NCBI RefSeq assembly: GCF_030687715.1
Contig: NZ_CP117445.1
Location: forward strand, 1,174,501-1,238,500
DNA from: Pseudomonas sp. FP2196
Lineage (GTDB): Bacteria > Pseudomonadota > Gammaproteobacteria > Pseudomonadales > Pseudomonadaceae
DNA length: 64,000 nt
Direction of reading: 5' to 3'
Part shown: piece after piece, positions 8,444 to 17,633 of the stretch
Layout: each line of letters starts with the position of its first letter
Numbering within the stretch: the stretch's first letter is position 1
The notes under the pieces: model-generated
What the model was told of the DNA's origin: nothing
The model's database searches: none
What the model saw: the letters and a program-made list of their open reading frames with translations, nothing else
Program-made: the position numbers and the translations under genes

Positions 8444-9820
8444 ATGTTTGAAAACTTAACCGACCGTCTCTCGCAGACGCTGCGCCATGTCACCGGCAAG
8501 GCGAAGCTGACCGAAGACAACATCAAAGACACCCTGCGTGAAGTGCGCATGGCGTTGCTCGAAGCCGACGTCGCCCTGCCGGTGGTCAAGGACTTCGTCA
8601 ATTCGGTCAAGGAGCGCGCTGTCGGCACCGAGGTGTCGCGCAGCCTGACGCCGGGCCAGGCGTTCGTGAAGATCGTCCAGGCCGAACTCGAAAGCCTGAT
8701 GGGCGCGGCCAACGAAGACTTGAACCTCAGCGCCGTGCCACCCGCCGTGATTCTGATGGCCGGTCTGCAGGGTGCGGGTAAAACCACCACCGCCGGTAAA
8801 CTTGCGCGCTTCCTTAAAGAGCGCAAGAAGAAGTCGGTCATGGTCGTGTCGGCGGACGTTTACCGTCCCGCGGCTATCAAACAGCTGGAAACCCTGGCCA
8901 ACGACATCGGTGTGACGTTCTTCCCGTCCGACCTGAGCCAGAAGCCGGTCGACATCGCCACCGCGGCTATTAAAGAAGCCAAACTGAAATTCATCGACGT
9001 GGTCATCGTCGATACCGCCGGTCGTCTGCACATCGACGAAGAGATGATGGGCGAGATCAAGGCGCTGCACGCCGCGATCAACCCGGTCGAAACCCTCTTC
9101 GTGGTCGACGCCATGACCGGTCAGGACGCGGCCAACACGGCCAAGGCCTTCGGCGATGCACTGCCGCTGACCGGTGTGATCCTGACCAAGGTCGACGGCG
9201 ATGCCCGTGGCGGTGCCGCACTGTCGGTACGTGCAATCACCGGCAAGCCGATCAAGTTCATCGGTATGGGCGAGAAGAGCGAAGCGCTCGATCCGTTCCA
9301 CCCTGAGCGTATCGCTTCGCGGATTCTCGGCATGGGCGACGTGCTCAGCCTGATCGAACAGGCTGAAGCGACGCTCGACAAGGACAAGGCCGACAAACTG
9401 GCCAAGAAACTGAAGAAGGGCAAGGGCTTCGACCTCGAAGACTTCCGCGATCAGTTGCAACAGATGAAGAACATGGGCGGCCTCGGTGGCCTCATGGACA
9501 AACTGCCGAGCATCGGCGGCGTCAACCTGTCGCAGATGGGCAATGCCCAGAACGCCGCAGAGAAACAATTCAAGCAGATGGAAGCCATCATCAACTCCAT
9601 GACTCCGGCCGAGCGCCGTGACCCTGAGCTGATCAGCGGTTCGCGCAAGCGCCGGATCGCCATGGGTTCCGGCACTCAGGTGCAGGACATCGGTCGCTTG
9701 ATCAAGCAGCACAAGCAGATGCAGAAGATGATGAAGAAATTCACCGCCAAAGGCGGAATGGCGAAAATGATGCGCGGCATGGGCGGTATGTTGCCCGGCG
9801 GCGGCATGCCGAAAATGTAA
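8444..9820 (+). CDS. ffh: Signal recognition particle protein Ffh
   Basis: A 458-aa SRP54 GTPase that binds 4.5S RNA and signal sequences and docks membrane-protein ribosomes on FtsY. The order is the N domain (1-90), the G domain with GLQGAGKTTTAGKLA (about residue 105), DTAGR, TKVDGDARGG, and the Met-rich M domain (about 300-458) ending MMRGMGGMLPGGGMPKM. The segment SGSRKRRIAMGSG is the RNA-binding helix-turn-helix loop. The length is normal. It lies directly before the rpsP operon, separated by a 158-bp hairpin. Confidence 0.97.
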   Translation: MFENLTDRLSQTLRHVTGKAKLTEDNIKDTLREVRMALLEADVALPVVKDFVNSVKERAVGTEVSRSLTPGQAFVKIVQAELESLMGAANEDLNLSAVPPAVILMAGLQGAGKTTTAGKLARFLKERKKKSVMVVSADVYRPAAIKQLETLANDIGVTFFPSDLSQKPVDIATAAIKEAKLKFIDVVIVDTAGRLHIDEEMMGEIKALHAAINPVETLFVVDAMTGQDAANTAKAFGDALPLTGVILTKVDGDARGGAALSVRAITGKPIKFIGMGEKSEALDPFHPERIASRILGMGDVLSLIEQAEATLDKDKADKLAKKLKKGKGFDLEDFRDQLQQMKNMGGLGGLMDKLPSIGGVNLSQMGNAQNAAEKQFKQMEAIINSMTPAERRDPELISGSRKRRIAMGSGTQVQDIGRLIKQHKQMQKMMKKFTAKGGMAKMMRGMGGMLPGGGMPKM

Positions 9821-9821
9821 G

Positions 9822-9979
9822 GTGTCCCGTCTCACCCATTCTGCTCACTTATGGCGGCGTCTGATGCCCTCATGCTGCGTTGCCGCTCCTCGCCATAGCT
9901 GGCTATGACTCGTCGCGGCGCCTTGCTTGAGGGCATCAGCCACTTGCCAAAAGTGAGCGAAATGGGTGAGACGGGACAC
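9822..9979. repeat. 158-bp near-perfect inverted repeat between ffh and rpsP
   Basis: The ends (GTGTCCCGTCTCACCCATT and its reverse complement) pair over 29 bp with two mismatches. An inner pair, CTGATGCCCTCA with TGAGGGCATCAG, continues the stem, and the tip is CATAG-CTGG-CTATG at 9893-9906. The whole element can fold as one long hairpin. It starts 1 bp after the ffh stop codon and has no ORF. It could terminate or process ffh mRNA, or be a decayed MITE-like element. No T run follows, so it is not a classical intrinsic terminator. Confidence 0.75.
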
Positions 9980-10130
9980 AAGAGTCTCGCCGGTCGTCGC
10001 ACCGGCGCAGGCCCCGCAAGGATGCGGGATCAACAGCAAACCCGCACTCGGCGGGAGCTGACTGGCCGTTTTCATCGACGGCTCTATATGCAAATCTGCA
10101 CGGCATGCCATGGGCGCCGGAAAAAGTCAT

Positions 10131-10158
10131 TTGCAAAAGTCCGGATATTCCTTAGAAT
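10131..10158 (+). promoter_or_regulatory. rpsP operon promoter (sigma-70 type)
   Basis: TTGCAA at 10131-10136 and TAGAAT at 10153-10158 are spaced by 16 bp. They lie about 75 bp before the rpsP start codon and downstream of the long hairpin. This is the best sigma-70 promoter match in the window. Confidence 0.65.
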
Positions 10159-10230
10159 ATGCGGCCTTTCGGGCACCCATGCCCGCTGTGCATTTAGATT
10201 TGCAGCACCGACTACAGGAACGATGTTCAC

Positions 10231-10482
10231 ATGCTAACAATCCGTCTTGCCCTTGGCGGCTCCAAAAAGCGCCCGTTTTACCACCTGACCGTAACCGACT
10301 CGCGCAACCCGCGTGACGGTTCCCACAAAGAACAGGTTGGTTTCTTCAACCCTGTTGCCCGTGGTCAGGAAACCCGTCTGTCCGTGAACCAAGAGCGCAT
10401 TGCCTACTGGCTGAGCGTTGGTGCACAACCTTCTGAGCGCGTTGCTCAGTTGTTGAAGGAATCTGCCAAGGCTGCGGCCTGA
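10231..10482 (+). CDS. rpsP: 30S ribosomal protein S16
   Basis: An 83-aa protein matching S16 along its length: [19 protein letters not shown] at the start, then [10 protein letters not shown], and [18 protein letters not shown] toward the end. S16 is a primary binder that helps fold the 16S rRNA 5' domain. It is the first gene of the rpsP-rimM-trmD-rplS operon; rimM begins 5 bp after its stop codon. Confidence 0.97.
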   Translation: MLTIRLALGGSKKRPFYHLTVTDSRNPRDGSHKEQVGFFNPVARGQETRLSVNQERIAYWLSVGAQPSERVAQLLKESAKAAA

Positions 10483-10487
10483 GCAAT

Positions 10488-11024
10488 ATGAACGCGACGC
10501 CTGCTGTTGCCGATGATTTGATCGTTATTGGCAAAATTTATTCTGTTCATGGCGTTCGCGGCGAAGTGAAGGTTTATTCCTTTACTGATCCGACTGAAAA
10601 CCTGTTGCAGTACAAAACCTGGACGCTCAAGCGTGAAGGCAATGTCAAACAGGTCGAGCTGGTCAGTGGACGCGGGAGCGATAAGTTCCTGGTCGCAAAG
10701 CTCAAGGGTCTTGATGATCGTGAAGAAGCTCGTCTTCTGGCCGGTTATGAGATCTGCGTGCCGCGCAACCTGTTCGCTGAATTGACCGAAGGCGAGTACT
10801 ACTGGTACCAGCTGGAAGGTCTGAAGGTCATTGATCAACTGGGGCAATTGCTCGGGAAAATCGATCATCTTCTGGAAACCGGCGCCAATGATGTAATGGT
10901 AGTCAAGCCTTGCGCTGGCAGCCTGGATGATCGCGAACGCCTGTTGCCCTATACGGAGCAATGCGTGTTGGCAGTCGACCTCGCCGCGGGCGAGATGAAG
11001 GTGGATTGGGACGCGGACTTCTAA
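10488..11024 (+). CDS. rimM: Ribosome maturation factor RimM
   Basis: A 178-aa two-domain protein. The N-terminal barrel starts [21 protein letters not shown], and the C-terminal PRC barrel contains [14 protein letters not shown] and ends MKVDWDADF. RimM assists 16S rRNA processing and S19 assembly of the 30S subunit. Its position after rpsP is typical, and trmD follows after 2 bp. Confidence 0.96.
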   Translation: MNATPAVADDLIVIGKIYSVHGVRGEVKVYSFTDPTENLLQYKTWTLKREGNVKQVELVSGRGSDKFLVAKLKGLDDREEARLLAGYEICVPRNLFAELTEGEYYWYQLEGLKVIDQLGQLLGKIDHLLETGANDVMVVKPCAGSLDDRERLLPYTEQCVLAVDLAAGEMKVDWDADF

Positions 11025-11026
11025 AC

Positions 11027-11779
11027 GTGGCTAATTTGCGCGTAGAAGTGATCAGTTTGTTTCCCGAGATGTTTTCCGCCATTGGCGACTACGGCATCAC
11101 CAGTCGTGCGGTCAAACAGGGGCTCTTGCAGCTGACCTGTTGGAATCCGCGGAACTACACGACGGATCGGCATCACACTGTGGACGATCGCCCGTTTGGC
11201 GGTGGTCCGGGCATGGTGATGAAGATCAAGCCCCTGGAAGATGCTCTGGTTCAGGCCAAGGCAGCAGCCGGGGAGGCGGCGAAGGTGATTTACCTGTCCC
11301 CCCAAGGCCGTCAACTGACTCAGTCGGCGGTACGCGAGTTGGCACAATCGGATGCATTGATCCTGATTGCCGGCCGCTATGAAGGCATTGACGAGCGCTT
11401 TATTGAGGCTCATGTCGATGAAGAGTGGTCGATTGGCGACTATGTACTGTCTGGCGGCGAGCTGCCGGCGATGGTCCTGATCGATGCGGTTACACGACTG
11501 CTGCCTGGAGCTTTAGGGCATGCGGATTCCGCTGAGGAAGATTCCTTTACGGATGGTCTGCTGGATTGCCCGCACTACACCCGACCTGAGGTGTATGCGG
11601 ATCAGCGTGTTCCCGACGTGTTGCTGAGTGGCAATCACGCGCATATCCGGCGTTGGCGTTTACAGCAGTCCCTTGGTAGGACCTATGAACGACGCGCCGA
11701 TCTTCTGGAAAGCCGCTCGCTTTCTGGAGAAGAGAAGAAGCTGCTCGAGGAATACATCCGCGAGCGGGACGATAGTTAA
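11027..11779 (+). CDS. trmD: tRNA (guanine-N1)-methyltransferase
   Basis: A 250-aa SPOUT enzyme that methylates G37 of tRNAs reading CNN codons and prevents frameshifting. Visible marks are the start [13 protein letters not shown], the knot segments [14 protein letters not shown] and [18 protein letters not shown], and the catalytic loop region [12 protein letters not shown]. The start is GTG at 11027, 2 bp after the rimM stop; the longer open frame from 10961 runs inside rimM and is not coding. It is translationally close-coupled to rimM. Confidence 0.96.
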   Translation: MANLRVEVISLFPEMFSAIGDYGITSRAVKQGLLQLTCWNPRNYTTDRHHTVDDRPFGGGPGMVMKIKPLEDALVQAKAAAGEAAKVIYLSPQGRQLTQSAVRELAQSDALILIAGRYEGIDERFIEAHVDEEWSIGDYVLSGGELPAMVLIDAVTRLLPGALGHADSAEEDSFTDGLLDCPHYTRPEVYADQRVPDVLLSGNHAHIRRWRLQQSLGRTYERRADLLESRSLSGEEKKLLEEYIRERDDS

Positions 11780-11824
11780 CAACGTATCGATGGTAGATCA
11801 GTTGATTTACCTTAGGAGCACAGC

Positions 11825-12175
11825 ATGACCAACAAAATCATCCTTGCACTCGAAGCAGAGCAGATGACCAAAGAAATCCCTACCTTTGCCCCAGGCGACA
11901 CCATCGTCGTTCAGGTGAAAGTGAAGGAAGGTGATCGTTCCCGTCTGCAAGCGTTCGAAGGCGTTGTAATCGCCAAGCGTAACCGCGGCGTGAACAGTGC
12001 ATTCACCGTTCGTAAGATCTCCAACGGTGTCGGCGTAGAGCGTACTTTCCAGACCTACTCCCCGCAGATCGACAGCATGGCTGTTAAACGTCGCGGTGAC
12101 GTACGCAAAGCCAAGCTGTACTACCTGCGCGACCTGTCGGGTAAAGCAGCTCGCATCAAGGAAAAACTGGCTTAA
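11825..12175 (+). CDS. rplS: 50S ribosomal protein L19
   Basis: A 116-aa L19, beginning [14 protein letters not shown] and carrying [19 protein letters not shown] and the basic RNA-binding middle [16 protein letters not shown]. It sits at the 30S-50S interface. It is the last gene of the operon, and an intrinsic terminator follows 18 bp after the stop. RBS TTAGGAGC precedes the ATG. Confidence 0.97.
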
Positions 12176-12193
12176 GTCCAGCTTCCGATGCAG

Positions 12194-12222
12194 AAAAAAG
12201 CAGCCTACGGGCTGCTTTTTTG
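12194..12222 (+). terminator. Intrinsic terminator of the rpsP-rplS operon
   Basis: The stem AAAAAAGCAGCC / GGGCTGCTTTTTT, with a 3-4 nt loop and a T run, directly follows rplS. Confidence 0.9.
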
Positions 12223-12248
12223 TTGCCCGCAATAAACTGCCCCCATTC

Positions 12249-12284
12249 TGTAGGCGCTGCCGAAGTCCGCGATCTTTTGATCTT
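12249..12284. repeat. Single family B REP-like element
   Basis: One unpaired copy, TGTAGGCGCTGCCGAAG..CGATCTTTTGATC, lies between the rplS terminator and the thioesterase gene. Confidence 0.55.
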
Positions 12285-12323
12285 GCTTTCGATTTGCAGT
12301 CTGCTTTTTACGAGTCATCTCAC

Positions 12324-12737
12324 ATGTCTATCCGCGATCAGGAAATCGAACGCCGCACCGAACTCTCGGTGACTCGCGTAACCAAAGCTGTCTTTCCGCC
12401 GACCACCAACCACCACAACACCCTGTTCGGCGGCACTGCGCTGGCGTGGATGGACGAAGTGTCGTTCATCACCGCCACACGTTTCTGCCGTTTGCCGCTG
12501 GTAACCGTGTCCACCGACCGTATCGACTTCAACCACGCGATCCCGGCCGGCTCCATCGTCGAACTGGTCGGGCGAGTGATCAAGGTCGGTAACACCAGCC
12601 TCAAAGTCGAGGTGGAAGTGTTCGTTGAAAGCATGAGCTGTGATGGTCGCGAGAAGGCAATTCATGGCCAGTTCAGCTTTGTCGCGATTGATGATGACAA
12701 GCGTCCGGTGCCCGTGTTGCCAGGGTTTTGCGCCTGA
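12324..12737 (+). CDS. Acyl-CoA thioesterase (hotdog fold, YciA/BACH type)
   Basis: A 137-aa hotdog protein. NTLFGGTALAWMDEVSFITATRFC is the conserved helix with the catalytic Asp, and VELVGRVIKVGNTSLKVEVEVF is the second strand pair. It hydrolyses acyl-CoA to free acid and CoA; the chain preference is not readable. I used the ATG at 12324 (MSIRDQEIERR), because the open frame further upstream overlaps the rplS terminator region. The gene stands alone before xerD. Confidence 0.85.
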   Translation: MSIRDQEIERRTELSVTRVTKAVFPPTTNHHNTLFGGTALAWMDEVSFITATRFCRLPLVTVSTDRIDFNHAIPAGSIVELVGRVIKVGNTSLKVEVEVFVESMSCDGREKAIHGQFSFVAIDDDKRPVPVLPGFCA

Positions 12738-12806
12738 GTGTTTCGTGATCGGGTACGCTGTGAAAGACTGTCCGCCTCCCGCTGTTGCTGCCTGACTTGA
12801 GCCTTT

Positions 12807-13703
12807 ATGCCTGCCATCGACCATCCCCTGATTGACCAGTTTCTCGACGCCTTGTGGCTGGAGAAGGGCCTGTCCGACAACACCCGTGGCGCTTATCGCA
12901 GTGATCTGGCGCTCTTCAACGGCTGGTTGCAAGAGAAGAACCTTGAGCTGATCAACGCTGGCCGCGAGTTGATCCTCGATCACCTGGCCTGGCGTCTGGA
13001 GCAGAACTACAAGCCGCGCTCCACGGCGAGATTTCTTTCCGGTGTGCGTGGTTTTTATCGCTATCTGTTGCGGGAAAAGCTGATTACGGTCGACCCGACG
13101 TTACGCGTCGATATGCCGCAACTGGGTAGGCCACTGCCCAAATCGCTGTCAGAAGCAGACGTCGAGGCGTTGTTGAAAGCTCCGGACTTGAGCGAAGCCA
13201 TCGGCCAGCGTGATCGCGCCATGCTGGAAGTCTTGTACGCCTGCGGTTTACGGGTGACCGAACTGGTCAGCCTGACGCTGGAACAGGTCAACCTGCGCCA
13301 GGGCGTATTGCGGGTGATGGGCAAGGGCAGCAAGGAGCGTCTGGTGCCGATGGGCGAGGAGGCAATAGTCTGGATCGAGCGCTACATGCGTGACGGCCGT
13401 GGCGAGTTGCTCGGCGGGCGCCCCAGCGATGTGCTGTTCCCCAGCCAGCGTGGTGAACAGATGACCCGCCAGACTTTCTGGCACCGGATCAAGCATCAGG
13501 CCAAGGTCGCCGGGATCGGCAAGTCGCTGTCGCCGCACACCTTGCGTCATGCATTTGCCACGCATTTGCTCAACCATGGTGCGGATTTGCGCGTGGTGCA
13601 GATGTTGCTCGGTCACAGCGACCTCTCCACCACCCAGATCTACACCCACGTCGCCCGCGCCCGATTGCAGGATCTGCACGCCAAACACCACCCGCGCGGC
13701 TGA
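12807..13703 (+). CDS. xerD: Site-specific tyrosine recombinase XerD
   Basis: A 298-aa tyrosine recombinase that, with XerC and FtsK, resolves chromosome dimers at dif. The N-terminal SAM-like core-binding domain spans about 1-100. The catalytic residues are visible: Arg in ACGLRVTELVSL, His and Arg in HTLRHAFATHLL, His in LLGHSDLSTTQ, and the nucleophile Tyr in TQIYTHV. The length and the next gene (dsbC) match the usual Pseudomonas xerD locus. Confidence 0.95.
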   Translation: MPAIDHPLIDQFLDALWLEKGLSDNTRGAYRSDLALFNGWLQEKNLELINAGRELILDHLAWRLEQNYKPRSTARFLSGVRGFYRYLLREKLITVDPTLRVDMPQLGRPLPKSLSEADVEALLKAPDLSEAIGQRDRAMLEVLYACGLRVTELVSLTLEQVNLRQGVLRVMGKGSKERLVPMGEEAIVWIERYMRDGRGELLGGRPSDVLFPSQRGEQMTRQTFWHRIKHQAKVAGIGKSLSPHTLRHAFATHLLNHGADLRVVQMLLGHSDLSTTQIYTHVARARLQDLHAKHHPRG

Positions 13704-13869
13704 GCACACGATTGTCCTACATAAAGCGGTGTGATCTATGGCGACAGGCGCATTCGGCCACCGTGGCCTTATGTGTTAGGCTTTGCCGGTTTGCACGATG
13801 GACGGTTATGACCCGGTGTTCCGGCACGGGCGTTCTGATCGATCCATTTGTCCGCCTTCAGGAGTTCAC

Positions 13870-14601
13870 ATGCGTCTGACCCAGATTTTCGCCGCCGCAG
13901 CCATTGCGTTGGTCAGTACCTTTGCCGTCGCCGATGACGCGGCCGACAAAGCGATTCGTCAAAGCCTGGAAAAACTCGAACTCGAGGTTCCGGTAGAAAG
14001 TATCAGTGCCAGCCCGTTGCCAGGCATGTATGAAGTCAAGCTCAAGGGCAGCCGCGTGCTGTACGCCAGCGCCGACGGCCAGTACATCGTTCAGGGTTAC
14101 CTGTTCCAGCTCAAGGACGGCAAACCGGTCAATCTGACCGAGAAGACCGAGCGTCTGGGCATCTCCAAACTGGTCAACGCCATCCCGGTGGCCGAAACCG
14201 TGGTTTACCCGGCCGTGGGCGAGACCAAATCGCACATCACCGTGTTCACCGACACCACCTGCCCGTACTGCCACAAACTGCATGCCGAAGTGCCTGAGCT
14301 GAACAAGCGCGGTATCGAAGTGCGTTATGTGGCATTCCCGCGTCAGGGCCTCGGTTCGCCGGGTGACGAGCAACTGCAAGCCGTGTGGTGCTCCAAAGAC
14401 AAGAAAGCCGCCATGGACAAAATGGTCGATGGCAAGGAAATCAAGGCCGCCAAGTGCGAGAACCCGGTTTCCAGACAGTTCGCGCTCGGTCAGTCGATTG
14501 GTGTGAACGGTACACCGGCCATCGTTTTGGCCGACGGACAAGTCATTCCGGGCTACCAGCCTGCGCCACAAGTCGCCAAACTGGCGCTGGGCGCAAAGTA
14601 A
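13870..14601 (+). CDS. dsbC: Thiol:disulfide interchange protein DsbC
   Basis: A 243-aa periplasmic disulfide isomerase. Residues 1-21 form a signal peptide (MRLTQIFAAAAIALVSTFAVA). An N-terminal dimerisation domain follows, and the thioredoxin domain carries the active-site CPYC in TDTTCPYCHKLH. A second Cys pair is present in AVWCSKDKK and AAKCENP, as in E. coli DsbC. The cis-Pro loop is NGTPAIV. The start is the ATG before the signal peptide. The xerD-dsbC-hom-thrC order is typical of pseudomonads. Confidence 0.95.
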   Translation: MRLTQIFAAAAIALVSTFAVADDAADKAIRQSLEKLELEVPVESISASPLPGMYEVKLKGSRVLYASADGQYIVQGYLFQLKDGKPVNLTEKTERLGISKLVNAIPVAETVVYPAVGETKSHITVFTDTTCPYCHKLHAEVPELNKRGIEVRYVAFPRQGLGSPGDEQLQAVWCSKDKKAAMDKMVDGKEIKAAKCENPVSRQFALGQSIGVNGTPAIVLADGQVIPGYQPAPQVAKLALGAK

Positions 14602-14632
14602 TTCGCATCGTCACGGTCAGGCTTTGACGATC

Positions 14633-14719
14633 ATGGTCCGGTAGCAACATCGCCGGGCCATTAATAGAGAGCCGCGAGCACGCGGTTGTTTTCCGGCCGA
14701 CCCTGAGTCGGCCGTTTTA
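14633..14719 (+). promoter_or_regulatory. Structured leader before hom with a terminator-like hairpin
   Basis: Three hairpins lie in a row. ATGGTCCGG (14633-14641) pairs with CCGGGCCAT (14653-14661) with one mismatch. CCGCG pairs with CGCGG around 14672-14685. CGGCCGAC (14694-14701) pairs perfectly with GTCGGCCG (14707-14714), followed by TTTTAT. The last is a textbook intrinsic terminator, yet it ends only 14 nt before the hom start codon, with the RBS (GGGGAG) in between. It may end dsbC transcription or act as an attenuator for hom. Confidence 0.55.
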
Positions 14720-14732
14720 TGGGGAGTTCACA

Positions 14733-16037
14733 GTGAATCCGGTCAAAGTAGGCATCTGTGGGTTAGGGACCGTCGGTGGCGGTACCTTCAACGTACTTCA
14801 GCGCAACGCCGAGGAAATTGCTCGTCGTGCCGGGCGTGGGATCGAAGTGGCACAAATTGCCGCGCGCACGCCAAAGCCTCAGTTCCAGACGACCGGTATT
14901 GCGATTACCAACGATGTCTTCGAAGTGGCCACGAACCCTGAGATCGATATCGTCATAGAGCTGGTGGGCGGCTATACCGTTGCCCGCGAGCTGGTACTCA
15001 AGGCCATCGAGAATGGCAAGCATGTGGTCACCGCGAACAAGGCTCTGATTGCCGTTCACGGTAATGAAATTTTTGCCAAGGCACGCGAGAAAGGCGTGAT
15101 CGTGGCGTTCGAAGCAGCGGTGGCCGGTGGCATTCCGGTGATCAAGGCGATCCGTGAAGGCCTGTCCGCCAACCGCATCAACTGGGTCGCCGGGATCATC
15201 AACGGCACCGGCAACTTCATCCTCACCGAAATGCGCGAGAAGGGTCGCACCTTCGAAGATGTGTTGGTCGAGGCTCAGGCTCTGGGTTACGCCGAAGCCG
15301 ATCCGACTTTCGACGTCGAAGGCATTGATGCCGCGCACAAGCTGACGATTCTGGCCTCCATCGCGTTCGGCATTCCGCTGCAATTCGACAAGGCTTACAC
15401 CGAAGGCATCACCAAACTGACCACGGCTGACGTCAATTACGCCGAAGCGCTGGGCTATCGCATCAAGCACCTTGGCGTGGCGCGCAGCACTGACGCTGGT
15501 ATCGAGTTGCGCGTCCATCCGACGCTGATTCCGGCCGATCGCCTGATCGCCAACGTCAACGGTGTGATGAACGCGGTGATGGTCAACGGTGACGCTGCCG
15601 GTTCGACCCTGTTCTACGGCGCTGGCGCCGGCATGGAGCCGACAGCTTCGTCGGTAATCGCCGATCTGGTGGACGTGGTTCGCGCCATGACCTCCGATCC
15701 GGAAAACCGCGTACCGCATCTGGCTTTCCAGCCGGACTCGCTGTCGGCCCATCCGATCCTGCCGATCGAAGCCTGCGAAAGCGCTTACTACCTGCGCATC
15801 CAGGCCAAGGACCATCCGGGCGTACTGGCTCAGGTGGCGAGCATTCTCTCGGAGCGCGGGATCAACATCGAGTCGATCATGCAGAAGGAAGTCGAGGAAC
15901 ACGACGGTCTGGTGCCGATGATCTTGCTGACCCACCGCGTGGTGGAGCAGCGTATCAATGATGCGATCGCCGCCCTCGAAGCCCTGGCCGGCGTGAATGG
16001 CCCGGTTGTGCGGATCCGCGTCGAGCACCTGAACTAA
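14733..16037 (+). CDS. hom: Homoserine dehydrogenase
   Basis: A 434-aa enzyme reducing aspartate semialdehyde to homoserine for threonine and methionine synthesis. The Rossmann turn is GICGLGTVGGGTFNVL near the N-terminus. The substrate domain holds VTANKALIA, GIINGTGNFILTEM and ALGYAEADPTFDVEGIDAAHK. A C-terminal ACT domain (about 350-430; YYLRIQAKDHPGVLAQV) gives threonine feedback control. The start is GTG at 14733 with GGGGAG upstream. thrC follows 66 bp later, so the two probably form an operon. Confidence 0.96.
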   Translation: MNPVKVGICGLGTVGGGTFNVLQRNAEEIARRAGRGIEVAQIAARTPKPQFQTTGIAITNDVFEVATNPEIDIVIELVGGYTVARELVLKAIENGKHVVTANKALIAVHGNEIFAKAREKGVIVAFEAAVAGGIPVIKAIREGLSANRINWVAGIINGTGNFILTEMREKGRTFEDVLVEAQALGYAEADPTFDVEGIDAAHKLTILASIAFGIPLQFDKAYTEGITKLTTADVNYAEALGYRIKHLGVARSTDAGIELRVHPTLIPADRLIANVNGVMNAVMVNGDAAGSTLFYGAGAGMEPTASSVIADLVDVVRAMTSDPENRVPHLAFQPDSLSAHPILPIEACESAYYLRIQAKDHPGVLAQVASILSERGINIESIMQKEVEEHDGLVPMILLTHRVVEQRINDAIAALEALAGVNGPVVRIRVEHLN

Positions 16038-16103
16038 GCCGCAATCGTTCACCGGGCCCGTGCGCGGGCCCGGCATTGCGAACACTCTCCATTGGAGTCA
16101 GTC

Positions 16104-17513
16104 ATGCGTTACATCAGTACCCGCGGCCAGGCACCGGCCCTGAATTTCGAAGACGTCCTGCTGGCCGGTCTTGCCACCGACGGCGGTCTGTACGTCCCGG
16201 AAGTGTTGCCACGTTTCACTCAGGAAGAGATCGCTTCCTGGGCTGGCCTGCCGTATCACGAGCTGGCTTTCCGCGTCATGCGTCCGTTCGTGACCGGCAG
16301 CATTCCCGATGCCGATTTCAAAAAGATCCTCGAAGAAACCTACGGCGTGTTCTCGCACAGCGCCGTGGCGCCGCTGCGTCAGCTGAACGGCAACGAGTGG
16401 GTGTTGGAGCTGTTCCACGGCCCGACACTGGCGTTCAAGGACTTCGCCCTGCAACTGCTCGGTCGTCTGCTCGACTACGTGCTGGAAAAGCGCGGCGAGC
16501 GTGTGGTGATCGTCGGTGCTACTTCGGGTGATACCGGTTCGGCCGCTATCGAAGGCTGCAAGCACTGCGAAAACGTCGACATCTTCATCCTGCACCCGCA
16601 CAACCGTGTGTCCGAAGTGCAGCGTCGCCAGATGACCACGATTTTCGGTGAGAACATCCACAACATCGCCATCGAAGGCAACTTCGATGACTGCCAGGAA
16701 ATGGTCAAGGCCAGCTTCGCCGACCAGAGTTTCCTCAAAGGCACACGCCTGGTAGCCGTGAACTCGATCAACTGGGCGCGGATCATGGCCCAGATCGTTT
16801 ACTACTTCCACGCAGCCCTGCAGTTGGGTGGCCCGGCGCGTTCGGTATCGTTCTCGGTGCCGACCGGCAACTTCGGCGATATCTTCGCCGGTTACCTGGC
16901 GCGTAACATGGGTCTGCCGATCAACCAGTTGATCGTCGCCACCAACCGCAACGACATCCTGCACCGCTTCATGAGCGGCAACCAGTACGTCAAGGAAACC
17001 CTTCACGCCACGTTGTCGCCGTCGATGGACATCATGGTTTCGTCGAACTTCGAACGCCTGTTGTTCGACCTGCATGGCCGTAACGGTGCGGCGATTGCCG
17101 GCCTGATGGACTCGTTCAAGCAGGGCGGCGGCTTTAGCGTCGAGCAAGAGCGCTGGACCGAAGCGCGCAAACTGTTCGACTCGCTGGCCGTGGATGACGC
17201 GCAAACCTGCGAAACCATCGCCGAAGTCTACGAGCAGTGCGGTGAACTGCTGGATCCGCACACCGCCATCGGCGTCAAGGCCGCACGCGAATGCCGCCGC
17301 AGCCTGGATATCCCGATGGTGATCCTCGGCACGGCCCACCCGGTGAAATTCCCCGACGCAGTGGAGAAGGCCGGTGTAGGAAAAGCTCTCGAACTGCCTG
17401 CACATCTTTCTGATTTGTTTGAGCGAAATGAGCGCTGCACTGTTCTGCCGAACGAACTGAAAGCCGTGCAAGCCTTTGTCAGCCAGCATGGCAACCGCGG
17501 CAAGCCGCTTTAA
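16104..17513 (+). CDS. thrC: Threonine synthase
   Basis: A 469-aa PLP enzyme turning O-phosphohomoserine into threonine. The start is MRYISTRGQAPALNFEDVLLAGLATDGGLYVP, and the PLP lysine lies in HGPTLAFKDFALQLLG. The phosphate-binding VGATSGDTGSAAI follows, then SVPTGNFGDIFAGYLARNMG. The ATG at 16104 has TTGGAGTC upstream; an ATG 12 nt earlier is less likely. A terminator lies 25 bp past the stop. Confidence 0.96.
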   Translation: MRYISTRGQAPALNFEDVLLAGLATDGGLYVPEVLPRFTQEEIASWAGLPYHELAFRVMRPFVTGSIPDADFKKILEETYGVFSHSAVAPLRQLNGNEWVLELFHGPTLAFKDFALQLLGRLLDYVLEKRGERVVIVGATSGDTGSAAIEGCKHCENVDIFILHPHNRVSEVQRRQMTTIFGENIHNIAIEGNFDDCQEMVKASFADQSFLKGTRLVAVNSINWARIMAQIVYYFHAALQLGGPARSVSFSVPTGNFGDIFAGYLARNMGLPINQLIVATNRNDILHRFMSGNQYVKETLHATLSPSMDIMVSSNFERLLFDLHGRNGAAIAGLMDSFKQGGGFSVEQERWTEARKLFDSLAVDDAQTCETIAEVYEQCGELLDPHTAIGVKAARECRRSLDIPMVILGTAHPVKFPDAVEKAGVGKALELPAHLSDLFERNERCTVLPNELKAVQAFVSQHGNRGKPL

Positions 17514-17537
17514 GCCTAAAAAAGCTGTCACATTTTG

Positions 17538-17563
17538 AAGCCCGTCTCCTGACGGGCTTTTTT
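17538..17563 (+). terminator. Intrinsic terminator of hom-thrC
   Basis: AAGCCCGTC-tcct-GACGGGCTTTTTTG, 25 bp after the thrC stop. Confidence 0.9.
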
Positions 17564-17633
17564 GTTTCTGCTGCCACACTGCTCGGGTTTTCACCCATGA
17601 AGGACGGGTGAGTCGATCACGAAGAAAGTGGCA

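Noticed and set aside
8456..9835. Long open frame on the minus strand opposite ffh (459 codons)
   Set aside because: It mirrors the ffh codons, is rich in His/Gln/Arg as antisense frames of high-GC genes are, and has no recognisable domain. ffh is certain.
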